A stretch of 64,000 nt of DNA from Neisseria bacilliformis (GCF_014055025.1 NZ_CP059571.1:1178001-1242000), one strand, 5' to 3'. Positions 1-7,564 are shown, counted from the stretch's first letter. The notes: generated by a model not told the origin, from the sequence alone. A program made the numbers and translations.

Positions 1-93
1 ACGGCAGGCAACAAAAACCGCTAAATCTTTGTCGGATTAGCGGTTTTTGTCATTCCTGCATACGCCGGAATAGTGGGTTTGGTGGAGGCGGGG
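1..93. repeat. attL: left direct repeat of the ssrA-integrated element
   Basis: Positions 13-93 are identical over 81 bp to 9908-9988, and positions 1-12 match 9894-9905 imperfectly. The repeat holds a hairpin terminator (about 13-47) and the last bases of the tmRNA 3' end, the complement of ..GCCTCCACCA, at 80-93. After 93 the sequence leaves the tmRNA, so this is a duplicated ssrA tail and not a second tmRNA gene. The repeat may extend beyond the window. Confidence 0.9.
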
Positions 94-156
94 TACTTCG
101 TACTTTTTAATTAAATAATTGATTTAAATAATTTTAATTTTTATAAATCTGCAAAT

Positions 157-175
157 GTTACCCCAAAAGTTACCC
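157..175. other. int: Candidate integrase arm-type sites, left
   Basis: GTTACCCCAAAA at 157-168 is followed at once by GTTACCC at 169-175. The same tandem arrangement occurs at 9841-9861 near the right end, and inverted copies lie at 9708-9719 and 9764-9775. Repeated short motifs close to both attachment sites are the usual form of the arm sites bound by the N-terminal domain of tyrosine integrases. Binding is inferred. Confidence 0.55.
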
Positions 176-327
176 TATAATCGCTTGGTAGGGGGTGTTT
201 GCCGCTTCTGTGTGTGGCCGTCTGAAAATACGGTTTCAGGATGATGAAGCGGTTGGATGGGCAAAGGTGTTATTGTTAATTTAATGTTAAGATTGCAGGG
301 TGTGAAATATATAAATTGCGCAAAAAT

Positions 328-435
328 GGTTGTTATGGTTGTTATGGTTGTTATGGTTGTTATGGTTGTTATGGCTTTGTTTTTAATGTATAAATTTATA
401 ACATCCTGAAAAAGCCTGGTTGTTATAGTTGTTAT
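328..435 (+). repeat. Left iteron cluster, GGTTGTTAT
   Basis: Five perfect head-to-tail copies of the 9-mer GGTTGTTAT occupy 328-372. A sixth lies at 418-426, followed by AGTTGTTAT at 427-435. The surrounding DNA is A+T-rich. The same 9-mer recurs in both orientations at 8254-8357. Clustered short repeats in a satellite carrying its own primase and helicase resemble the ori and crr iterons of phage P4. The role in replication is inferred. Confidence 0.6.
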
Positions 436-618
436 AATTTTGACTTTTTTGCTGGTATTTTTGAGATAAAAGTCTCATCTATGCTTTTGGTATTTATCAT
501 TATGATATTACTAAATTAGGCTGTTTTCTTAACGTTAGTTTAACAAATGGTCTTTTGCGGGTTTGGCAAAAAAAAAACCGCCCTTTTCGGGGGCGGTTTA
601 CGATAGTTGTGTTCTTTG

Positions 619-631
619 AGGCCGTCTGAAA
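619..631 (+). repeat. AG-type DNA uptake sequence (example of a window-wide family)
   Basis: AGGCCGTCTGAAA and its complement occur dozens of times, in most intergenic gaps and inside several genes (for example mpl, comA, gabD-like, earP). This is the AG-DUS dialect known from several Neisseria species and recognised by the pilin ComP during natural transformation. Inverted pairs spaced 2-35 bp apart act as terminators. The density is clearly lower inside the island. Confidence 0.95.
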
Positions 632-658
632 CCTTGCAACGGGATTTTCAGACGGCCT
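619..658. terminator. Uptake-sequence hairpin terminator at the end of the helicase gene
   Basis: An inverted pair of AG-type uptake sequences (619-631 and 646-658) is followed by T residues. The hairpin overlaps the stop codon of the DUF927 gene. A 47-bp segment spanning it (615-661) is repeated exactly at 8062-8108. Confidence 0.7.
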
Positions 659-2354
659 TTTTCATTCCTCGGGCGGTTTCTGCGCCTGCCAGTACATAAA
701 AGCGGCCTTTGCCGTATTTCTTGCATTTCCAGCGGCCATCCGCCGCTTTCATCATCCAGCCGATGCCGTGCAAGACGGCGCAGGCTTTGTTTTTGTCTCT
801 GCCCTTCATGATTTCGTCCTCGAAAATGACGGGGATTATCCAGTATTCGGCCTTTTCGCCCTGCCCGTTGTCTTTGCGGTAGCCTGCATGGTCGCGGTTG
901 GTGTATTCGTCGCGCCAGTCGGCAAAGCGCAGGCCGTGGGCGTGTTGCTGCATGAAGGCGGCCATGTTGCGGATGATTTGGTGGTCTTCATGTTTGCCGC
1001 TGCCGTTGTCGGCGTGCCATTCGTCAAAGCATTGCTTGATACCGGCCATGCCGACACCGGCAGGCAGGGCGGTTATGTCGGCGGCCAGTTCCAGCGCGGC
1101 GGCGGCAAGGGCGAAGCGGCGGGCGACGCGGGCGGCTTGGCCGTCCATCTCGGGCAGGGCGGCAAGGAATGCTTCAAAGGCGGCGCGGATGGTGTCGGCG
1201 GGCAGGGTTTGCAGTTTGGCTATCCATGCGCGGATGGCCGTGCCGTGGTATTGCCGGGCGGCCTGTTGCAGGTGGTCGGCAAGGGCTGCGCCGTTGGGGT
1301 GGCCGTGCAGGGTGTCGAAGATGCCGTAGCGGGCGGCGGCGCGGATGCTGGGAAGGCGCACGGCCTGCCCTGCTTCCCATGTTTCGCCCGCCCGTTCCAT
1401 GTAGGCTTGCAGGGCGTATTCGCCGGTTGAGAACAGCAGGATGCGCCATTCTTGGGCGGGGCGGTTGCCGCCCTCTTTCGCGCCCTGAATCTTGGATTTG
1501 CCGTTGATGACGGAATAGGCGGTTTTGCTTACGGTTTTGGGGTGGGCTTCGCCGATTTCGTCGAGAACAAGCAAACCGTCGTTGCGGGCAAGGGCGGCAT
1601 TGGAAAAGCCTAAATCCGTGCCGCGCCATGCGAGTTTGAGGGCGGCGGGCGTGCCGTAGACGGACAGGCCGACAAGGGCGGCGGTGGTTTTGCCGTCGGA
1701 TGAGTCGCCGTAGATGTGGAAGCCGCCGTTTGCTTCGCCGAACAGGTGCAGCAGCGGGGCGGCCAGTGCCGTGCCGATTGCCAGCAGCAAGCGGGAATTA
1801 CCGGCGGCGCGGGCGGCTATTTCGCGCTGCCAGTCGGCAAGGCTGCCGCTTTGGGTGTAGGCGGGGGCGGGGTCGCCGTTGTAGATGATGTGTTCTTTGT
1901 CTGAAACGATGGTTTCGCCGTTGGGCAGGATGTAGCCGCCGCCGTGCCAGCCTGCTTTATCGGTTACGGTGTATGGGGTGGTTTGGCCGTCTGTTTGCAG
2001 GTAGTCGGCCAGCAGTTCGCGTTTGCGCCGTCCGCTCATGACGGTTATGCCCCATCCTTGCAGACGCTGCCAGCTTGGCGGTGTGCCGATGTCGGCGCAG
2101 GATAGCGCGGCGGTTTTGCTTTGGCGGGTGAGGGTGTCCCGCCATTGGATGATGCGGTAGTAGTGGCCGCCCGCGTCGATGCCCCGCCCGATTAGTTCGA
2201 TTTGGTCGGACAGGCGCAGGGGCGGTTTTTCGATGATGCCGCCGTCTTTGTCGGTTTCAATGTGGCAGTAGTAAACGCCGCTGCGGGTGCAGTCGTAGTA
2301 GGGGCGGTCGGCCACGGGTTCAAAGTGGGCTAACGGGTCGTTTGCTGCGCTCAT
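648..2354 (-). CDS. DUF927-domain helicase-like ATPase of the satellite
   Basis: 568 residues. A Walker A motif GDSSDGKT lies at 216-223 and a Walker B-like segment LLVLDEIGE at 261-269. These sit in a block (about 180-400) typical of DUF927, the domain found downstream of primase modules in P4-like and other satellite replication proteins. The likely role is the helicase part of element replication, with the TOPRIM and zinc modules encoded just upstream (2450-3502). The ATG at 2354 has a weak AGAAAG ribosome site. The last three residues and the stop are an uptake sequence (Lys-Ala-Val-stop). The family assignment is firm; helicase activity is inferred. Confidence 0.85.
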   Translation of the reverse strand: MSAANDPLAHFEPVADRPYYDCTRSGVYYCHIETDKDGGIIEKPPLRLSDQIELIGRGIDAGGHYYRIIQWRDTLTRQSKTAALSCADIGTPPSWQRLQGWGITVMSGRRKRELLADYLQTDGQTTPYTVTDKAGWHGGGYILPNGETIVSDKEHIIYNGDPAPAYTQSGSLADWQREIAARAAGNSRLLLAIGTALAAPLLHLFGEANGGFHIYGDSSDGKTTAALVGLSVYGTPAALKLAWRGTDLGFSNAALARNDGLLVLDEIGEAHPKTVSKTAYSVINGKSKIQGAKEGGNRPAQEWRILLFSTGEYALQAYMERAGETWEAGQAVRLPSIRAAARYGIFDTLHGHPNGAALADHLQQAARQYHGTAIRAWIAKLQTLPADTIRAAFEAFLAALPEMDGQAARVARRFALAAAALELAADITALPAGVGMAGIKQCFDEWHADNGSGKHEDHQIIRNMAAFMQQHAHGLRFADWRDEYTNRDHAGYRKDNGQGEKAEYWIIPVIFEDEIMKGRDKNKACAVLHGIGWMMKAADGRWKCKKYGKGRFYVLAGAETARGMKKAV

Positions 2355-2449
2355 GGTGTCTGCTTTCTGTGTTTGCTGCGCCTCTGTTGCGTTTTCCTGC
2401 GGTTTGGGCGCATGGGTAAGGGGGTGGGACGTCTGAATGGGGAAGCGGG

Positions 2450-3235
2450 CTATACGGGCGGTTTTGGGGCGTTTGTAGCGGCCTGCCGCCTGTTCAGTTC
2501 GTCCAGTGCGTCAAAGCCCGCTGTTTCAGGCTGCCAGATGCCGCCGCCTATGCCTGCGCGGGCAGCGCGGCGGGTGAGGGCTTCGGCGGCCTTGCGGCCT
2601 GTTTGACTATGGTCGTTGTCGGCGGCGATTAGCAGGGTTTCCGTGCCGTGCGGCCATTGCAGGTTTTGCAGGCCGTGGGCGGACAGGGCGGCTATGGCCG
2701 GTGTTTGGAACAGCTGCCATGCGGCAAGGGCGGTTTCTATGCCCTCCGCTGCGATGATGCGGCCTTGAAAATCGGGCGGGTAAAGGTGTACCGCCGCGCC
2801 GTGCAATGCTCCGCCGTAGCGGGCGGCCATTTTCTTGGCGGGCAGGGGGTCGCCCGTGTCGGGGTGGATGCCTGCGAACTTGCGCCCGTCTGTTTGCAGG
2901 TAGGTTTTGTGCAAGCCCTGCAATGTGCCGTCGGGGGTGCGGATGGCGGCCAGCATGGCGGGGCAGCTGCCGATGCAGGCGGGGCGGTTGTCGGCGCAGC
3001 GGGTTATCCAGTAGGGCAAGGCGGGGCAGTAGCGCAAATCGGGGCAGGCGTCGAACAGTTCGGGCGAAAGGCCGCGCCCTTTGAGGTACAGGGCGGCGGG
3101 CGTGCCGTCTATCGGGGCGGCGGCGTTGAAAAGGCGGATTAGTTCGGGCTGTTTGTCGGGTTTCGGCTCGGGGCTTTCAGGCTGCCTTGCGGCGGGCGGG
3201 TTTTCAGACGGACTCATGCCAAGCAAGGCGGCCAC
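2450..3235 (-). CDS. TOPRIM primase module (C-terminal part of a split P4-like primase)
   Basis: About 261 residues if read from the GTG at 3235; an ATG lies at 3217. The segment AAEGIETALAA followed by ADND fits the metal-binding acid residues of a TOPRIM primase core. The reading frame is the same as the zinc-binding module upstream, and only the TAA at 3238-3236 separates them, directly before this GTG. In P4-type primases the two domains form one chain, and the join EAAR-stop-VAALLG reads as such a chain with one codon changed. The protein may be made by reinitiation, readthrough or not at all. Domain call fairly sure; the start is uncertain. Confidence 0.75.
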   Translation of the reverse strand: MAALLGMSPSENPPAARQPESPEPKPDKQPELIRLFNAAAPIDGTPAALYLKGRGLSPELFDACPDLRYCPALPYWITRCADNRPACIGSCPAMLAAIRTPDGTLQGLHKTYLQTDGRKFAGIHPDTGDPLPAKKMAARYGGALHGAAVHLYPPDFQGRIIAAEGIETALAAWQLFQTPAIAALSAHGLQNLQWPHGTETLLIAADNDHSQTGRKAAEALTRRAARAGIGGGIWQPETAGFDALDELNRRQAATNAPKPPV

Positions 3236-3502
3236 TTAGCGGGCGGCTTCGGCAAATGTCCAGCCATACACCAGCATGAGTAAATCAAAGCCGCTGCCGC
3301 CTTCGGGGGTGCATTGGTTGCAGATGTAGCCGCCGCCGTCTTGGTAGTCTGTGTAGCGGTAGCGGTCTTTGCCTCCGCAATGGGGGCAGGGACGGTGTCT
3401 GCGTTTGTCCAGCAGGTCGGCGGGGATGCCTAGCGCGGCATGGATGGCAGGCCAGCGGCCTTGCGCGGCGGCTTTGAGGTCGGATAAGTCGGGGCGGTTC
3501 AT
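3236..3502 (-). CDS. Zinc-binding primase module (N-terminal part of a split P4-like primase)
   Basis: 88 residues from the ATG at 3502. CPHCGGKDRYRY followed about 15 residues later by YICNQC is the CX2C...CX2C zinc ribbon of P4-like primases, which helps template recognition. The preceding WPAIHAALGI and following GFDLLMLVYGWTF also match the usual N-terminal module. It ends at a TAA that directly precedes, in frame, the GTG of the TOPRIM module. The reading frame is open upstream to the small gene starting at 3736, so a fusion of both (166 residues) cannot be excluded. Confidence 0.75.
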   Translation of the reverse strand: MNRPDLSDLKAAAQGRWPAIHAALGIPADLLDKRRHRPCPHCGGKDRYRYTDYQDGGGYICNQCTPEGGSGFDLLMLVYGWTFAEAAR

Positions 3503-3736
3503 TCGGCGGCCCCTATCAGGATGGCGTCGGGGGCTTGCGCCGCGAAAGAAGAAGGGCGGCAGGGTTTGGCTGATGTGCCGTTTGATAACGGGATGGCGGG
3601 CGGCGTAGATGTCGCAGGCGGCTTCCGCTTCTTCGCGGGTGGGAAACTCGCCGATGGGGGCGTAGCACTCTGTGTAGGCTTCTCCGGCCACGGGGCGGGG
3701 GTTGGGGATGGTTACAACGGCGATATAGGGTTTCAT
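3503..3736 (-). CDS. Small island protein, paralogous to the gene at 5096
   Basis: The ATG at 3736 has a good AAAGGAG site and overlaps the previous gene's stop (ATGA). The protein begins MKPYIAVVTIPNP and contains IGEFPTREEAEAAC, close to LGYFPTKRAAKAAL in the island gene at 5096, so the two look like duplicated members of one family. The frame has no stop before the zinc-binding module, giving a 166-residue chain ending at 3236. The end is set here at the ATG of that module because the arginine-rich join looks unlike a real linker. No function is recognised. A frameshift near 3530 could give a separate stop at 3500-3502. Confidence 0.45.
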
Positions 3737-3987
3737 TGCGTTCTCCTTTCGGGCGTTTCGGGCAGGATGCCCATGCTTTCGGGGCTTGCGCCTGCCGCTT
3801 CCAGCACGGCATGCAGCAGGCTGCGCATTTGGGCGGCGGTTGCTTGGTTTTCGGGATGCGGGCAGGATGTTTTGCCGCATATCGGGCAGGGCGGCAGATC
3901 GGCGATGCGTTGCAGTTCGGCAAAGTCTAGATTCAGCCTGCGCAGGCCGTCGGCCAAAATGGCGCGGTTGGCGGCTTCGGTGTCCAT
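3733..3987 (-). CDS. Small protein with a Cys/His cluster
   Basis: 84 residues, ATG at 3987 preceded by GGGAGAAAGG. CPICGKTSCPH at residues 34-44 could bind one zinc ion; the rest is helical and acidic. The stop overlaps the next start (ATGA), so translation is probably coupled. I do not recognise a family. The position among replication and packaging genes suggests an accessory regulator, but this is only context. Confidence 0.6.
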   Translation of the reverse strand: MDTEAANRAILADGLRRLNLDFAELQRIADLPPCPICGKTSCPHPENQATAAQMRSLLHAVLEAAGASPESMGILPETPERRTQ

Positions 3988-4094
3988 GTGCGGCCTTTCT
4001 CCCGCCGTGGGGGCGCAATACGGGCTTTTGTGCGGCGGGGATGGGTAGGGGGGATGCCCGCAAAGGCCGTCTGAAAGCCTCTGCGGGGGTGGGA

Positions 4095-4424
4095 TTAGGC
4101 TGCTTCGCTATCGGATTGCGCTGCCGCTTCGGGAAGCTCCCAAAGGGCGGTAGCCAAATCAAAGCCGTTTATGTCGTCGGCTTTGGCGATAAGGTCGTCA
4201 AGTATGATTAGCTGCCGTGCGATAAGCGGGTCGCAGTCGCCCAAAAGACGGAAAACGGTGTCTTTGATGGTGGAAGCGTGTTGCACGAATCCCGCCAAAT
4301 CATTCAGGCCGTGAGCGGCCTGTTCGGCAAGGGCGCGGGGAATGGTTACGGTTTTTTCCTGATGGGAAACGGGGGAAGTTTGGATTGAAGATTGCGCGGC
4401 TGCGCTGGTTTGAAGTTTTGCCAT
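4095..4424 (-). CDS. Hypothetical island protein
   Basis: 109 residues. The ATG at 4424 has a strong AGGAGG site, which sets the start. The N-terminal 25 residues are Ser/Gln/Thr-rich, followed by KTVTIPRALAEQAAHGLNDLAGF and a helical domain with an acidic tail. No known domain is recognised. It lies 11 bases after the 89-residue gene and about 100 bases before the Cys/His protein, in the same transcription unit. Confidence 0.6.
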   Translation of the reverse strand: MAKLQTSAAAQSSIQTSPVSHQEKTVTIPRALAEQAAHGLNDLAGFVQHASTIKDTVFRLLGDCDPLIARQLIILDDLIAKADDINGFDLATALWELPEAAAQSDSEAA

Positions 4425-4435
4425 TTGATGGCCTC

Positions 4436-4705
4436 CTATACGGTTTGAGATTTGAGAATGCCCATATGGGGGCGGGTGCTCTCTCCGGCGTATAGTCCGG
4501 CGCGGTCGTTGCCGATACCGCACACCCGCCATAACTTGACGGCTGCGCCTGAAACAGGCGGCCTTTGGGAAATGGTGGCGCAAAAAAATCTGCAAGCCGT
4601 GCAGATTTCGGCTATACGTGTTGAGAGAGAATCTGCATTCTGCAATCTCTGCGGGGGTTTGTCAAGCATGGCAAGGCCGCTGTAGTCGAGTATCAGGGCG
4701 TTCAC
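4436..4705 (-). CDS. Hypothetical 89-residue island protein with GTG start
   Basis: It starts at GTG 4705, whose TGA overlap (GTGA) with the stop of the terminase-like gene implies coupled translation. The C-terminal segment WRVCGIGNDRAGLYAGE is distinctive, with a basic, short tail. No domain is recognised. Support is the coupling and the tight packing between two well-supported genes. Confidence 0.45.
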   Translation of the reverse strand: MNALILDYSGLAMLDKPPQRLQNADSLSTRIAEICTACRFFCATISQRPPVSGAAVKLWRVCGIGNDRAGLYAGESTRPHMGILKSQTV

Positions 4706-5109
4706 GGCTGCCCCTCCGTCTTTTGCGGCTCGCTGAAAATGTCGGCAAGGCTGCGCGTTTCCACTTTGACGGCCACGCCTGCGGATACGTCCACGCGGTC
4801 GCCGTATTTCTTGGGCGCAAGGCGGGCGGCCAGCCATTTGCGGGCATCTATCCGCGCTTTGGCTTTAGCTACTGCGGCGGCTTCCGGCTCGCATGAATCG
4901 GCAATCTCGATGATTTCATCTGCCAGCATATCGGCCTGCATCTCGCGCGCGTGCGCGTATCTCTCCGAAAATTCCGCGCTTTCGGCTATCCAGCGGTAAA
5001 CGGTGGACTGCGCCGGCATGGCTTTGCTGCGGCAGATTTGCGCCATGCTCTGCCCTGCGGCCAGCAGCTCGCAGATGCGTTCCATGATGTCGGCTTTATC
5101 GGTTTTCAT
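4702..5109 (-). CDS. Small terminase (TerS)-like DNA-binding protein
   Basis: 135 residues, ATG at 5109 with GGAGAA site, overlapping the previous stop. The N-terminal 45 residues form a helix-turn-helix (ICELLAAGQSMAQICRSKAM, then STVYRW) like small terminase subunits of phages. The middle is a charged helical region (EMQADMLADEIIEIAD) and KYGDRVDVS matches the end of the core seen in terminase-like proteins. In phage satellites a dedicated TerS redirects a helper's packaging motor to satellite DNA. No large terminase is present, which fits that reading. The alternative is a plain phage regulator with the same fold. Confidence 0.7.
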   Translation of the reverse strand: MKTDKADIMERICELLAAGQSMAQICRSKAMPAQSTVYRWIAESAEFSERYAHAREMQADMLADEIIEIADSCEPEAAAVAKAKARIDARKWLAARLAPKKYGDRVDVSAGVAVKVETRSLADIFSEPQKTEGQP

Positions 5110-5401
5110 GCTGCTTCTCCGTGCTTTCGGTTGTGGGGCCTATACCGCGTTTTTGCGCCTCCGATGCCAGCAGGTCGAAAACCGCGCTAGGGGTTTTGCG
5201 CTTGGTTTCCAACACCAGCCAAACGGCGGCGGGGTGCTGCGCGATGATGTCGGCAAGGGCGGCTTTTGCGGCGCGTTTGGTCGGGAAATAGCCTAATGGG
5301 GTAAAGGTGTAATTCAGGCTGCCTTCTCCGCTTGGCAGGGCATAGGCGGCAAGGCAGGGTTTGGGGGCGGGCGGGTTGCGCTTGGGTTGTTTGGCTTGCA
5401 T
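5096..5401 (-). CDS. Small island protein, paralogous to the gene at 3503
   Basis: 101 residues from the ATG at 5401; an in-frame TTG or ATG upstream is possible. Contains YALPSGEGSLNYTFTPLGYF and PTKRAAKAALADIIAQHP, matching the arrangement in the gene at 3503-3736. Function unknown. A 20-codon mini-ORF with an AAAGG site (5413-5475) precedes it and could be a leader. The gene overlaps the TerS start. Confidence 0.55.
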   Translation of the reverse strand: MQAKQPKRNPPAPKPCLAAYALPSGEGSLNYTFTPLGYFPTKRAAKAALADIIAQHPAAVWLVLETKRKTPSAVFDLLASEAQKRGIGPTTESTEKQHENR

Positions 5402-5482
5402 GGGGTTGTCTTTCAAATCGGGGACTGCATGGGATTGACGTTGCAAACGGGGTTTGCATGGGGTTGTTTTCGCATTTGCCTT

Positions 5483-5770
5483 TCAGGCTGCCAGCGTGAA
5501 TACTCCGCGCTTGACGGTGTGGCCGTGTTTGTTTTCAAACGGGCGCATGGTGCAGACAACGGGGAAGCCTGCCGCCCTGATTTCGTTGATGCGGGCAGTA
5601 AAGGCCATGATGCCCATCTGCGCGGCCTCGTAATGGGTGAGGCTTTTGCCGCTTTGCAGGACGGCCAGAATTTCGGCGCATTGGCTGTTGGGGCGGAAGG
5701 GGTTACAATGGCGGCTCGCTTTCTGTGCCGCGCCTGAAATGCCTTTGCCGGTGTTTCGGGCGTTTTTCAT
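5483..5770 (-). CDS. Small helix-turn-helix protein of the island
   Basis: 95 residues, ATG at 5770 with AGGAAA site and overlap with the preceding stop (ATGA). The centre (QCAEILAVLQSGKSLTHYEA then GIMAFTARINEIRAAGF) is a winged-helix-like pattern seen in small phage proteins. The N-terminus is basic. Probably a DNA-binding regulator, translated together with the AlpA-like gene. Family recognition is by pattern only. Confidence 0.65.
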   Translation of the reverse strand: MKNARNTGKGISGAAQKASRHCNPFRPNSQCAEILAVLQSGKSLTHYEAAQMGIMAFTARINEIRAAGFPVVCTMRPFENKHGHTVKRGVFTLAA

Positions 5771-5868
5771 GCGGTTTCCTCCATTGGCGCAACTACATAG
5801 GGTTTGCCGTCGGCATCTATCAGGCATAGGGGCCTGCTGTGGAATGGGATGTTTATCAGGGTATTCAT
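5767..5868 (-). CDS. 33-residue island peptide, coupled to alpA
   Basis: The ATG at 5868 overlaps the alpA stop (ATGA) and its own TGA overlaps the start of the next gene. The peptide begins MNTLINIPFHSRPLCLIDAD. It contains the ribosome site for the following gene. Both overlaps are exact, which argues that it is translated. Function unknown; it may only serve coupling. Confidence 0.5.
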   Translation of the reverse strand: MNTLINIPFHSRPLCLIDADGKPYVVAPMEETA

Positions 5869-6098
5869 GCCTGCCCCTCCGCTTGCTGTTGCAGCCATGC
5901 TTTGATTTCGCCCGCCACATAGAAACGGCTGCGCGTGCCGGTGATTTGGCGGCTTTGGGGGAATAGGCCGCGCGATTCAAGGCGGCGGATTTGTGAGGCG
6001 GACAGGCGGGTAAGCCCGCGCCGTTTGCGTGCCGCGCTGGTTTCCAGTTCGGCAATGGTAAGCTGCGCGTTGTTGTCGATGTTGTCTAGGTTTTGCAC
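5865..6098 (-). CDS. alpA: AlpA-family regulator / excisionase
   Basis: 77 residues from the GTG at 6098, chosen because AAAGGA lies 7 bases upstream; longer readings have no ribosome site. LSASQIRRLESRGLFPQSRQ followed by RFYVAGEIKAWLQQQ is the winged-helix pattern of AlpA/MerR-like excisionases that bind near att sites and turn on satellite genes. It heads a chain of overlapping genes (33-residue peptide, then the 95-residue protein). In Gram-negative satellites AlpA controls integrase expression and excision; that role here is inferred. Confidence 0.8.
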   Translation of the reverse strand: MQNLDNIDNNAQLTIAELETSAARKRRGLTRLSASQIRRLESRGLFPQSRQITGTRSRFYVAGEIKAWLQQQAEGQA

Positions 6099-6268
6099 GG
6101 GTTGTCCTTTCGTTGCTGGTGTTGCGATGGGCGAAAGAATAGCCGCCCTTGCGGGGCGGCGTGAATGTTGGCAAATCGGTTTTTCAGGGGATTTTTTGCA
6201 ACGTGAAAAACGGGTTTTTCGGGCTTTGGCCGTTACGGACAAAATGCCTTTTTTGGGGGTTTGGTCGT

Positions 6269-7051
6269 TTACTCTTTGTATTGCAAGATGATTTCGTCTA
6301 ATGCGTATATCATGGCGTTGCCCATTTCGGGGCGGGTTTCGGCAATGGCCGTCAGCATCTGCCGCACGGCTGCCAGCATCTCGGGCAGGGGGCGGGCTGC
6401 GGGCAGGGTGGCGGCCTGCCGCAATGTTTCAAGATGCCGCCTGTGTTCCAGCTCCGCCCGCGCGGCCTTTTCGTTTTCGGCCTGTTGCCTGATTTTTTCC
6501 TTTACCCGTTCGGTGAGGTGGTCGGCAATCCATCTTTCCGTTATGTCCTGCTTTTCGTCTTCGCGGATTTCGCGGTACATGGCGGCGCGGTACAAATCGA
6601 AGGTTTGGCGGTTGTCAGGCTCTATGCTCAATTCCGTTCGGACAATCTGCCATATGTTGAACAGTATCTGCCGCCTGCGCGGGTTGCCTTTGGCGTTGCT
6701 CTGCGGGTTGGTGTGCGGGAATGATTCAAGGGCTTGCAATAGGCCGTCGGCACGGATTCTGAACAGTTGGCCGCTGTATGTGTGGGCGTGAAAGCGCAGC
6801 AGGTCGGCAATACCGGCTTTTGTCCGCTCTGCCGCCTTGCAGATTTCGGGAAGGGTGTAGCCCGGATTGTCCGGCAGGGCGGCCAGCCGTTTTGCGCAGT
6901 ATTGCAGGGAAGGTTTCGGAAGGCGGATGCCGCGTGATTTGGTTATGCGTTCCAAAATGTCCAGCAGCATGGCGGCGGGATGGATGCGGAAGGCTTCGTG
7001 ATTGGTTTCTGAAATTTGCGGGGTGAGGATTTCACGGTCTGCAAAAAACAT
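6269..7051 (-). CDS. Hypothetical 260-residue island protein
   Basis: ATG at 7051 with AGGA seven bases upstream; an in-frame TTG lies two codons earlier. The protein is soluble and helical, with a charged coiled-coil-like stretch in the last third (ERVKEKIRQQAENEKAARAE). No known domain is recognised and it has no signal peptide. It is the first gene after the HigA terminator, so it may begin the early transcription unit. A unique accessory gene of this island is as likely as a replication factor. Confidence 0.6.
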   Translation of the reverse strand: MFFADREILTPQISETNHEAFRIHPAAMLLDILERITKSRGIRLPKPSLQYCAKRLAALPDNPGYTLPEICKAAERTKAGIADLLRFHAHTYSGQLFRIRADGLLQALESFPHTNPQSNAKGNPRRRQILFNIWQIVRTELSIEPDNRQTFDLYRAAMYREIREDEKQDITERWIADHLTERVKEKIRQQAENEKAARAELEHRRHLETLRQAATLPAARPLPEMLAAVRQMLTAIAETRPEMGNAMIYALDEIILQYKE

Positions 7052-7079
7052 ATTCAAGTCCTATCGGGGGAAGGGGTAA

Positions 7080-7106
7080 AGGCCGTCTGAAAATTTCAGA
7101 CGGCCT
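7080..7106. terminator. Uptake-sequence hairpin after higA
   Basis: Two uptake sequences inverted with almost no loop, AGGCCGTCTGAAAA then TTTCAGACGGCCT, between higA and the hypothetical gene at 6269. It probably separates the toxin-antitoxin transcript from the downstream unit. Confidence 0.65.
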
Positions 7107-7198
7107 CGATATTTTCAATAATCCAAGCAAAAACGGGCTGCCGGATAAGGCCGCATAAGCGCAAAAAACACCGGCGCGGGGGCTGGTGTTTTCAGACG

Positions 7199-7564
7199 CT
7201 ACACGGTTCGTATCAGGATGTCGGCGGATATGCCAAGCTCCGAATGCAGGCGGCGGATCATGGCAAGGCTTAACGGGCGTTTGCCGCTGAACACTTCGTA
7301 AACGCGGTTCGGCCTGCCGATGATGCCGCCCATGTCTTTCACGGTCAGGCCGCCTTGCTCCATGCGGAACTTGATGGCCTCGATGGGGTCGGGCGGATCA
7401 ATCGGGCAGTGTTTGGCCTCGTATTGCTCCACAAGCGCGGCCAGCACTTCGCAGCGGTCGGCCTCGTCTTGGGTCGCGTTGTCGGGGTCGTTGTCGAAAA
7501 ACACGCCCAATTCTTGCAGGGCGGCGCGGTAGTCCGCATCGGTTCGTATGGGTTTGATGTTCAT
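7199..7564 (-). CDS. higA: HigA-type antitoxin
   Basis: 121 residues, ATG overlapping the toxin stop (ATGA). The C-terminal half is an Xre-like helix-turn-helix (GGLTVKDMGGIIGRPNRVYE then VFSGKRPLSLAMIRRL), characteristic of HigA. The N-terminal half (EYEAKHCPIDPPDPIEAIKF) is the usual segment of this subgroup. It neutralises HigB and represses its own promoter. Probably stabilises the island in the host. Confidence 0.85.
   Translation of the reverse strand: MNIKPIRTDADYRAALQELGVFFDNDPDNATQDEADRCEVLAALVEQYEAKHCPIDPPDPIEAIKFRMEQGGLTVKDMGGIIGRPNRVYEVFSGKRPLSLAMIRRLHSELGISADILIRTV

Larger units (their letters stand above)
94..647. other. Gene-free left end of the island
   Basis: An A+T-rich stretch with no convincing coding sequence. 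It holds candidate integrase arm sites (157-175), five tandem copies plus one isolated copy of the 9-bp iteron and a one-mismatch copy (328-435), and an uptake-sequence hairpin (619-658). The layout suggests recombination and replication control sites. Confidence 0.7.

Noticed and set aside
1-93. Second tmRNA
   Set aside because: Only the terminal bases and terminator are duplicated; the body is absent.
328-372. CRISPR array
   Set aside because: The unit is 9 bp with no spacers and no cas genes.
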